7,927 nucleotides of DNA from the NCBI GenBank assembly GCA_945637225.1, contig CALZDE010000087.1, positions 1 through 7,927 of the forward strand. Direction: 5' to 3'. This document shows positions 1-5,653 of the stretch, one piece after another. A model generated the notes under the pieces. It worked only from the letters and a program-made list of their open reading frames with translations, did no database searches and was not told where the DNA came from. How positions within the stretch are numbered: the stretch's first letter is position 1; each line of letters opens with the position of its first letter. Both the position numbers and the translations under genes were made by a program. Origin of the DNA: an uncultured Selenomonadaceae bacterium (lineage in GTDB: Bacteria; Bacillota; Negativicutes; Selenomonadales; Selenomonadaceae).

Positions 1-351
1 ATTGGAAAAGCATCAATTATTCCAGAAAATGTGCAAAAAAATATATTGTTTGAATGTCATGTTATTAGATTGCAGCTGGATTTGAATAAATGTGTGCCAG
101 AATTTATGCAGACTTTATCAACAATGGATTCTTTTAGAAATCAAGTTATTGCTCAATCTAAGACAGCTACAATGACAACAATTGGTCAGGACGGAATACT
201 TAAAACAGATATTATTCTTCCACCGTTAGAATCACAAAGAAAGTTTTATAATTTCATAAAACAAGTAAACAAATCAAAATCTGCAATCAAGAAATCACTA
301 GAAGAAACACAAATATTATTTGATAGCCTTATGCAGAAATATTTTGGCTGA
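1..351 (+). CDS. hsdS: Type I restriction-modification specificity subunit HsdS, C-terminal fragment cut by window edge
   Basis: The reading frame is open from base 1 and ends with TGA at 349-351, giving 116 residues of the C-terminal end; the real start lies left of the window. HsdS subunits choose the DNA target of type I enzymes and bind HsdM and HsdR. The visible part looks like the end of a second target-recognition domain plus the closing helical conserved region. A TMTTIGQDGI stretch (like the family's 'T...I....L' segment) leads into IILPPLESQ, matching the 'iPLPPLeEQ' hallmark, followed by a long charged helix ending ILFDSLMQKYFG. HsdS spacer helices commonly end in this way. Two typical partners, hsdM upstream (not visible) and hsdR downstream, fit the context. 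Family assignment is strong; the DNA specificity cannot be read from this fragment. Confidence 0.88.
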   Translation: MGKASIIPENVQKNILFECHVIRLQLDLNKCVPEFMQTLSTMDSFRNQVIAQSKTATMTTIGQDGILKTDIILPPLESQRKFYNFIKQVNKSKSAIKKSLEETQILFDSLMQKYFG

Positions 352-380
352 GATGAATTTATTATATTTAATGGGAGGAA
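277..380 (+). repeat. Direct repeat copy 1: hsdS tail, spacer and Shine-Dalgarno
   Basis: This is the last 24 codons and stop of the intact hsdS, plus the spacer up to GGAGGAA. The coding part matches bases 636-707 at 65 of 72 aligned positions, with one clean 3-base gap. After the stop, the ungapped spacer still matches at about 20 of 34 positions. GGAGGAA sits exactly 23 bases after the TGA in both copies. The spacer part is AT-rich, so its homology is less certain than that of the coding part. Confidence 0.85.
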
Positions 381-386
381 AATATA

Positions 387-623
387 ATGTTAAGACCAAC
401 TGCTGTTTCTGTTATTCCCATGGATAATTATATTGTTAATGTTAAATTTGATAATGGAGAAGAAAAGAAATTTGATGTTAAACCATATATAAAAGGCGAA
501 TGGTATGGAAATTTAAAGGATGTTGCATATTTTAAGTCAGTATCTGTTGATGGATATACTATCGTATGGCCAGATGGACAAGATATTTGTCCTGATGAAT
601 TATATGAATTAAGTTATGCGTAA
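387..623 (+). CDS. DUF2442 domain protein
   Basis: A 78-residue protein that matches the DUF2442 pattern along its whole length. It has an N-terminal 'V..I....NYIVNVKFDNGEEKKFDV' beta region, then a WYGNLKDVAYF segment, and ends in IVWPDGQDICPDELYE, corresponding to the family's 'I.WPnG.DidPd.LYe' ending. The start is supported by GGGAGG 8 bases upstream of ATG. The biochemical role of DUF2442 is not settled. The family is often found beside DUF4160 proteins in apparent toxin-antitoxin-like pairs, and a DNA-binding or antitoxin role has been suggested. No DUF4160 partner is visible here, so it is either an orphan or works with a neighbour. It lies 35 bases after hsdS on the same strand, so it is probably co-transcribed with the restriction-modification genes. 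Confidence 0.8.
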   Translation: MLRPTAVSVIPMDNYIVNVKFDNGEEKKFDVKPYIKGEWYGNLKDVAYFKSVSVDGYTIVWPDGQDICPDELYELSYA

Positions 624-635
624 TAGGTAGAATAA

Positions 636-707
636 AAATCTGCAAAAAAATCACTAGAAGAAATACAAATATTATTTCATAGCTTAATGCAGAAATATTT
701 TGCTTGA
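636..707 (+). pseudogene. Remnant of a second hsdS: last 23 codons and stop
   Basis: Bases 636-707 read KSAKKSLEEIQILFHSLMQ, then KYFA and a TGA stop. This is nearly identical to the end of the intact hsdS (KSAIKKSLEETQILFDSLMQ, then KYFG). Seven substitutions and one in-frame 3-base deletion separate the two copies. There is no start: an in-frame TAA sits at 633-635 directly before it, and homology fades there, 12 bases after the DUF2442 stop. It is therefore a coding relic, not a gene. The in-frame gap and the mostly conservative or silent changes suggest the copy diverged while it was still the end of a functional HsdS. Confidence 0.85.
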
Positions 708-736
708 GTGTGACTTATTTTGTTAGATTGGAGGAA
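636..736 (+). repeat. Direct repeat copy 2: hsdS tail, spacer and Shine-Dalgarno
   Basis: This is the second copy of the unit at 277-380. It includes the hsdS-tail relic, the 22-base spacer and GGAGGAA at 730-736, which lies at the same distance from the TGA as in copy 1. Copy 1 leads into the DUF2442 gene and copy 2 into the nucleotidyltransferase gene, so the same junction precedes two unrelated genes. Confidence 0.8.
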
Positions 737-741
737 TGAAA

Positions 742-1074
742 ATGTGGAATATAGTTAGTGAACCATTTTGGAATGCTATGTTTATTTTTCCTACACAACA
801 AAAAGATGTATATAAATTAGTAGAACAATGTCGAGCGGATAGTAATGTTCAGAAATGTATTATATTTGGTAGTAGTGTAACAGAAGAATGTCATTCCTGG
901 AGTGATATAGATGTTTATTTTGAAATAAAAGAAGATATTGGCAGACTGCCATCTGTTAAAGATGCAGAAGCACCATTTGACAAGTGGACTAATTTTACAG
1001 TATCTCCAGAATTGATGGAAGAAATAGATTGTAAGGGTGTACCAGTATTTCAGAGAGGACCATATAAATTATGA
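742..1074 (+). CDS. Minimal nucleotidyltransferase (MNT-like) domain protein
   Basis: A 110-residue protein with the signature of DNA polymerase beta-like minimal nucleotidyltransferases. IIFGSSV is followed by SWSDIDVYFE, placing Gly43-Ser44 exactly ten residues before Asp55-x-Asp57 (GSx10DxD), the nucleotide- and metal-binding core. A third carboxylate is not obvious; Asp80 in PFDKWTN is one candidate. The C-terminal EEIDCKGVPVFQ resembles the 'EI...Gv.vY' end of these proteins. Relatives act as antitoxins that AMPylate HEPN toxins, or as other small nucleotidyltransferases. No separate HEPN gene is adjacent, though HsdR downstream starts with a HEPN-like DUF4145 domain. I chose the ATG at 742 over the one at 736, because GGAGGA then has 6 bases of spacing instead of 1, and this matches the start in repeat copy 1. 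The stop overlaps the next start as ATGA. Confidence 0.8.
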   Translation: MWNIVSEPFWNAMFIFPTQQKDVYKLVEQCRADSNVQKCIIFGSSVTEECHSWSDIDVYFEIKEDIGRLPSVKDAEAPFDKWTNFTVSPELMEEIDCKGVPVFQRGPYKL

Positions 1075-1255
1075 GTGAAACTTCTATAAGTAAAAAAATA
1101 TAAATGGTGATATTATAAAAATTGTTATAGATTATAAAACACAGTCTAAACGACATCCGCCTCGTAGTATGAGATTTGATTTAAAGGTTAATGAGCAACA
1201 TATTAGATCATTTGCTAGATGGGAAGATGTAGCTTACGCAGCAAAAAAAATATAA
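1071..1255 (+). pseudogene. Small unknown ORF, apparently frameshifted in an A-tract
   Basis: ATG at 1071 overlaps the nucleotidyltransferase stop (ATGA), an arrangement typical of translational coupling, but the frame stops at 1101-1103 after 10 codons. One added A in the A7 run at 1092-1098 would join it to a frame that stays open to TAA at 1253-1255, giving a 61-residue basic protein. Readable pieces are MSETSISKK at the start, then GDIIKIVIDYKTQSKRHPPR, SMRFDLKVNEQHIRSFARW and EDVAYAAKKI. I do not recognise the family. It shows alternating beta-like strands and an amphipathic end, and no signal or membrane segment. The downstream frame has no well-placed ATG with a Shine-Dalgarno site; the ATG at 1169 has none. 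It could be a broken antitoxin-like partner of the nucleotidyltransferase, a slippage-controlled gene, or a sequencing artefact. Confidence 0.55.
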
Positions 1256-1286
1256 ATTAATTATGTTATAGATAGGAGCGTCACGT

Positions 1287-4200
1287 ATGGCTTCAAATTT
1301 TGAATATTTACTACATAAAAAAGGATATCAGCACTTTGCTCAGGCGGCTATTGAAGCAGAGAAGTGTTTGGCTGTTTCTCCTGCAAGTTCTGCTATTCAT
1401 GCGCGTAAAGCATTGGAATTAGGTGTGAAGTTTATTTATTCTGTAGAGAAGGATTTGAAAATTCCATATAGAGAGACACTTTCCGCACTTATACATGATT
1501 ATAATTTTAAGGATATTATCGGTATACAGCTTTTTTATCTGATTAAATTTATTGTAAAGCTGGGGAATGCGTCGGTTCATTCAAATAGTCCTATCAAACA
1601 TGATGATGCGGTGCTGGCTCTTAGGAACCTTCATAATTTCTGTGATTGGATAGATTATTCTTATTCTGAGGAATATGAGCAAAAGAATTTTGATGCCAGT
1701 ATTTTACCAAGTCCATCCGATGAAAAGCAGACCAGAGAACAGCTTCAAAAGCTGGAAGAGGCATTGAACAGTAAAACGCAAAGCATTGAAGAACTGACTA
1801 AGGCTAATAATGCTTTGATGGCAAAGCTTCAGGAATTAAAGGAAAGCAATCAAAATCAGCGCATTTTCAAGATTGATGAAATTAGTGAAGCAGAGACCCG
1901 TAAAAAATATATTGATGTAGCTTTGGCAGAAGCAGGGTGGCGTATTGCTGATTCTGGAGTAATGTTTCCAAACTGTTATACCGAAGTGCAGGTTGATGGC
2001 ATGCCAAACACAACAGGTAAAGGCTTTATTGATTATGTATTATACGGTCAGGACAATGTTCCTTTGGCTGTGGTGGAAGCGAAAAAGGCTTCAGTAGATA
2101 CAATGGTAGGAAGTCAGCAGGCAAAGCTTTATGCGGATTGTCTCGAAAAGCAATATGGCCGTAGACCGCTTATTTTTACTACTAATGGTTTTGATATTTT
2201 CTATACTAATGATTATCAGCATGAAGCAAGGCGTTTAGTTTCCGGTTTTTTTACACAGGATGAATTACAGTTAGAAATTGACCGCAGAAAAAACAGGATT
2301 CCGTTGACTAATATTGAAATAAATGATGATATAACCAATAGACCATATCAAAAGGAAGCGATTATTTCTGCATGTGAGGATATAGAGAAACATCACCGGA
2401 AGTTCCTTATTGTGCAGGCTACTGGTACAGGAAAAACTCGTGTCAGCATTAGTCTTGTGGATGTACTTTTAAAGCATAATTATATAAAAAATATTTTATT
2501 TCTAGCGGACAGAACAGCTTTAGTGCGTCAGGCAAAACGTAATTTTGTTGATTTACTGCCAAATCTGACTTGCTGTAATCTTATGGAAAATAAGGAAGAT
2601 CCAGAGCAGTGCCGTATGATTTTTTCTACGTATCCAACTATCATGAATGCTATTGATGATACAAAACGCAAGGATGGAAATAAACTGTTTACTCCGGGCC
2701 ATTTTGATATGATTATTTTGGACGAGGCACATCGTTCTGTATATAACAAATATCAGGATATTTTTAATTATTTTGATGCTATGATTTTGGGACTTACTGC
2801 TACACCAAAAAGCGAGCTGGATAAAGATACCTATGCAGTATTTGATTTAGAAAAGGATAATCCGACTTACGCCTATGAACTGGAAAAGGCAGTAGAGGAA
2901 GGTTATCTGGTTAATTATACGACATTGGAATATAAAGATAAAATCATGGAAAATGGTGTTCATTATGACGAATTGTCTGAGGAAGAAAAACGCCATTTTG
3001 AAGATACTTTTGCTGATGACCCTGCTGTTACTGCTAATAAAAAGGTACCTAATACTGCTGTAAATAAATGGCTTTTTAATCAGGAGACCATTGATAATAT
3101 GCTGAAAGAGTTGATGGATAAGGGCTTGAAGGTGAATGGCGGTGATACGCTCGGAAAAACTATTATCTTTGCCCGTAGCAGTCTGCATGCAAAAGCTATT
3201 GTAGAACGATTCAATAAGCTTTTCCCAGAGTATGGCGGAGACTTTATTAAGCAGATTGATTACAGTATAAAATATGCTGATACTCTATTAGATGATTTTA
3301 GCACAAAGGAAAAATATCCTCAGATTGCCGTATCGGTAGATATGCTTGATACTGGTATTGATGTACCTGAGATTTTGAATCTTGTTTTTTACAAGAAAGT
3401 AAAAAGCTATGCAAAGTTTTGGCAGATGATAGGTCGTGGTACTCGTTTATGTAAGAATTTATTTGGTCCTGGTCAGGATAAGGAAAAATTCTTGATTTTA
3501 GATTTTTGCAGTAATTTTGATTATTTCCGAGTGAATACTAATGGTAAGGATAATGGTATGCAGCTTGGTTTGGTAGAGCGCATTTTTAATACAAAAGTTG
3601 AAATTCTCCGTTCTTTGCAAAATAAAGAATATACAGATAATGATGATTATGTGAAATTTAGGAAAAATTTGGCAGAAGGGGTTTGCTATGAAGTTGTAAT
3701 ACTGAATGATGAAAGCTTCCGCGTAAAAATGAGACGTGAATATGTGGATATTTACAGAAATATTGAAAATTGGCAGGACTTAGACAGTATTAAAATTTCT
3801 GATATAAAGCAAAATATTTCACCTATTATTCAGCCAGCGGATAAGGATGAACTGGCAAGACGTTTTGATTATGTGATGTACAGTATTATCCTTGGTACAT
3901 TGAATAAAACGAGTATTGCAAAACCGGTAAATATTGTAATAGCAAGCTGTCAGCAGTTGGCTTCTAAATATACTATTCCGCAGGTAGCGGCTAAGAAGGA
4001 AATTATTGAAAAGATTTTAAAGGAGAGTTATTGGGAAGAATCTCGTCTGCCAGATTATGAGCAGGCAAGGCAGGCTTTGCGTGAGTTGATGCAGTTTTTA
4101 GACACAGGCAAGGGGCAGAAAATATATTATACTCACTTTGATGATGAAATACAGACCGTAACAGAGGGTGCACCTATTGTTTATGGCAGTAATTCTCTAA

Positions 4201-4682
4201 AACCATATAAGGAACGCGTGAAGGATTATCTTAAAGAGCATGAAGATACTTTGGCAGTGTATAAGCTTCGCAATAATAAGCAATTGACTACTAATGATTT
4301 AGAAATGCTGGAAAAAATTCTTTGGGAGGAATTGGGTTCTAAGGAGGATTACACAAAGGATTATGGCGAAAAGCCTGTAGGAATGTTAGTGCGTGAGATT
4401 GTTGGCATGGAACAGTCAGCCGTAAATGAAGCATTTAGTGAGTTTATTTCAGCTGGCAACCTTAACAGTAAACAGATTGATTTTGTGAATATGATAATCA
4501 CCTATATTGTAAAAAATGGTAATATAGTGGATGTTAAAACTACATTCAGTCAACAGCCATTTAAAGGATTTGGCGGTGGTGTCAGCGTACTGTTTAAGGG
4601 AAAAATGCCAGTAGTGAAAAATATCATGGACAGAGTAGCACAGATAAAGAAAAATGCTGAGGAAGTATCGAAGGCATTGTAA
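1287..4682 (+). CDS. hsdR: Type I restriction enzyme R subunit HsdR with N-terminal DUF4145 (HEPN-like) domain
   Basis: This is the 1131-residue motor and nuclease subunit, which translocates DNA with ATP and cuts unmodified DNA in complex with HsdM/HsdS. Residues 1-130 form a DUF4145-like helical domain (NFEYLLHKKG, ARKALELGVKFIY, KLGNASVHSN). Residues about 145-190 are a predicted coiled coil rich in Glu, Lys and Leu. The HsdR_N PD-(D/E)xK nuclease follows, with Asp249 (GFIDYVLY), Glu264-x-Lys266 (VVEAKK) and the QxxxY motif Q278AKLY282. The SF2 helicase has Walker A ATGTGKT 378-384, DEAH 479-482, TATP 504-507, TGIDVP 689-694 and QMIGRGTR 713-720. Residues about 730-1131 fit the helical C-terminal domain of EcoEI-type R subunits. 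All core motifs look intact. AGGAG at 1274-1278 lies 8 bases before ATG. Length is normal for a DUF4145-bearing HsdR. Confidence 0.95.
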   Translation: MASNFEYLLHKKGYQHFAQAAIEAEKCLAVSPASSAIHARKALELGVKFIYSVEKDLKIPYRETLSALIHDYNFKDIIGIQLFYLIKFIVKLGNASVHSNSPIKHDDAVLALRNLHNFCDWIDYSYSEEYEQKNFDASILPSPSDEKQTREQLQKLEEALNSKTQSIEELTKANNALMAKLQELKESNQNQRIFKIDEISEAETRKKYIDVALAEAGWRIADSGVMFPNCYTEVQVDGMPNTTGKGFIDYVLYGQDNVPLAVVEAKKASVDTMVGSQQAKLYADCLEKQYGRRPLIFTTNGFDIFYTNDYQHEARRLVSGFFTQDELQLEIDRRKNRIPLTNIEINDDITNRPYQKEAIISACEDIEKHHRKFLIVQATGTGKTRVSISLVDVLLKHNYIKNILFLADRTALVRQAKRNFVDLLPNLTCCNLMENKEDPEQCRMIFSTYPTIMNAIDDTKRKDGNKLFTPGHFDMIILDEAHRSVYNKYQDIFNYFDAMILGLTATPKSELDKDTYAVFDLEKDNPTYAYELEKAVEEGYLVNYTTLEYKDKIMENGVHYDELSEEEKRHFEDTFADDPAVTANKKVPNTAVNKWLFNQETIDNMLKELMDKGLKVNGGDTLGKTIIFARSSLHAKAIVERFNKLFPEYGGDFIKQIDYSIKYADTLLDDFSTKEKYPQIAVSVDMLDTGIDVPEILNLVFYKKVKSYAKFWQMIGRGTRLCKNLFGPGQDKEKFLILDFCSNFDYFRVNTNGKDNGMQLGLVERIFNTKVEILRSLQNKEYTDNDDYVKFRKNLAEGVCYEVVILNDESFRVKMRREYVDIYRNIENWQDLDSIKISDIKQNISPIIQPADKDELARRFDYVMYSIILGTLNKTSIAKPVNIVIASCQQLASKYTIPQVAAKKEIIEKILKESYWEESRLPDYEQARQALRELMQFLDTGKGQKIYYTHFDDEIQTVTEGAPIVYGSNSLKPYKERVKDYLKEHEDTLAVYKLRNNKQLTTNDLEMLEKILWEELGSKEDYTKDYGEKPVGMLVREIVGMEQSAVNEAFSEFISAGNLNSKQIDFVNMIITYIVKNGNIVDVKTTFSQQPFKGFGGGVSVLFKGKMPVVKNIMDRVAQIKKNAEEVSKAL

Positions 4683-4702
4683 AAATATAGGAGGGAAGAA
4701 AA

Positions 4703-5053
4703 ATGTTATTTGTATGCTATCCTAAATGTACAACCTGTCAGAAGGCCAGAAAATGGCTTGCTGAAAATGATGTAGAATACATCGAGCGTCATATCGTAGA
4801 GAATAATCCATCCTATGAGGAATTAAAGGAATGGCATAAAATAAGTAAATTGCCGTTGAAAAAATTTTTTAATACGAGCGGTATGCTTTATAGGGAAATG
4901 CAGTTAAAGGATAAATTGCCATCTATGGATGAGGATGAAATGCTCAAGCTTCTTGCTACTAATGGCATGCTGGTAAAAAGACCGCTTCTTGTGTCAGATG
5001 ACAAGGTTCTAGTAGGATTTAAGGCAGCTGAGTGGGAAGAATTGTTAAGCTAA
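4703..5053 (+). CDS. Spx/ArsC-family thioredoxin-fold protein (YffB-like)
   Basis: A 116-residue protein of the ArsC/Spx/MgsR family. It has a thioredoxin-like N-terminus with a CxxC redox pair (Cys9-T-T-Cys12 in YPKCTTCQKARKWL), the helical middle 'PLKKFFNTSG..YR' (residues 51-64), and NGMLVKRPLLV (87-97) with the conserved Arg93-Pro94 pair, where the cis-proline follows an arginine. The C-terminal VGFKAAEWEELL is also typical. Members are either glutaredoxin- or thioredoxin-linked reductases or RNA-polymerase-binding stress regulators (Spx). The sequence alone does not decide between them, and the annotation 'arsenate reductase' would be unsafe. AGGAGGG at 4689-4695 lies 7 bases before ATG. 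The gene starts 20 bases after hsdR, so it probably reads from the same transcript, although its function has no obvious tie to restriction. Confidence 0.88.
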   Translation: MLFVCYPKCTTCQKARKWLAENDVEYIERHIVENNPSYEELKEWHKISKLPLKKFFNTSGMLYREMQLKDKLPSMDEDEMLKLLATNGMLVKRPLLVSDDKVLVGFKAAEWEELLS

Positions 5054-5508
5054 TTTTCTAAATCAAGCAGGAATTGTTTTTTATCTAATCCGCCACCATA
5101 GCCTGTCAACGAACCATCGGCACCGCAGACTCTATGACATGGTATGATAATTGCAATAGGATTTTTGTTGTTTGCATTGCCAGCGGCTCTGTATGCTTTG
5201 GGGTGTCCTGCTTTTTCAGCTAGTTCTTTGTAGGAAATAATTTTTCCGTAGGGGATTTTCTGTAGTGCATGCCAGATATCTTCCTGAAAAGCAGTTCCTT
5301 TTAGGCTGAGTGGTACGGTGAATGCAGTTCTTTTCTTGGCGAAGTATTCTTCTAATTGAGTTACTGCTAATTTTGTAAATTTTCCCATAGGTGAAATAGA
5401 TAGGTTGTCTGAAGGTTTATCGCAAAAGCTTAGTTTGCATAGACCTTCTTTATTTTCCTCTAAATACAGATAGCCGATAGGTGATGGTGCAAGCCAGTAA
5501 TATCCCAT
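5050..5508 (-). CDS. ogt: Methylated-DNA--[protein]-cysteine S-methyltransferase (O6-alkylguanine alkyltransferase)
   Basis: A 152-residue suicide DNA-repair protein that moves alkyl groups from O6-alkylguanine onto its own cysteine. An N-terminal RNase H-like part (SPIGYLYLEE, then QLEEYFAKKR) precedes the DNA-binding domain FQEDIWHALQKIPYGKIISY. Next come the conserved helix AYRAAGNANNKNP, with its Tyr-Arg pair used to flip the base, and the active site IIPCHRV with the acceptor at Cys124 in this numbering. The closing GGLDKKQFLL is also typical. No Ada-type N-terminal domain is present, so it is the Ogt type. The start at 5508 is chosen because AAAGGA (5517-5522) lies 8 bases upstream and the protein then begins like its family. 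A longer frame from TTG at 5550, or an ATG at 5517, is less likely. Its stop overlaps the Spx/ArsC gene's stop tail-to-tail by 4 bases. Confidence 0.93.
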   Translation of the reverse strand: MGYYWLAPSPIGYLYLEENKEGLCKLSFCDKPSDNLSISPMGKFTKLAVTQLEEYFAKKRTAFTVPLSLKGTAFQEDIWHALQKIPYGKIISYKELAEKAGHPKAYRAAGNANNKNPIAIIIPCHRVCGADGSLTGYGGGLDKKQFLLDLEN

Positions 5509-5594
5509 AGATAACATCCTTTCATTAACAACTCCTGAAGAAGATATCAAAAAATTAATTAAATAAAGTGTTATTTGCTAATAACTGAAACAAT

Positions 5595-5635
5595 AAAAGA
5601 TTGTACGGATCACTGGGAACTGTACAATCTTTTTT
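5595..5635. terminator. Bidirectional factor-independent terminator between ogt and fusA2
   Basis: A perfect 12-base-pair stem pairs AAAAGATTGTAC (5595-5606) with GTACAATCTTTT (5622-5633) around a 15-base loop. On the plus strand the stem runs into TTTTTT (5630-5635). On the minus strand it is followed by TCTTTTATTGTTTC. It lies 18 bases past the EF-G stop and should end that transcript before ogt. In the plus direction it is the first clear terminator after the hsd operon, reached only after crossing ogt in antisense. Confidence 0.85.
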
Positions 5636-5653
5636 AATACATAATTCAGTTAC

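Noticed and set aside
736..741. Nucleotidyltransferase start at ATG 736
   Set aside because: Only one base separates it from GGAGG. The ATG at 742 has proper spacing and matches the gene start following repeat copy 1.
1121..1255. Possible DUF4160 protein as the partner of DUF2442, from the RHPPR stretch
   Set aside because: The DUF4160 hallmark with several histidines (HxxPHFH-like) is missing, and the rest does not resemble that family.
2528..3188. Minus-strand ORFs of 73 and 113 codons (2528-2749 and 2847-3188)
   Set aside because: They lie opposite the helicase part of hsdR, which has intact motifs. They show no recognisable domains and look like by-products of hsdR codon usage.
5509..5550. 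Longer ogt reading frame starting at TTG 5550, or ATG at 5517
   Set aside because: The added 14 residues are not family-like. The AAAGGA at 5517-5522 is correctly spaced only for the ATG at 5508.
5571..5584. Inverted repeat TTATTTGCTAATAA upstream of ogt as an operator
   Set aside because: Five-base arms in an AT-rich spacer are expected by chance, and I recognise no regulator motif.
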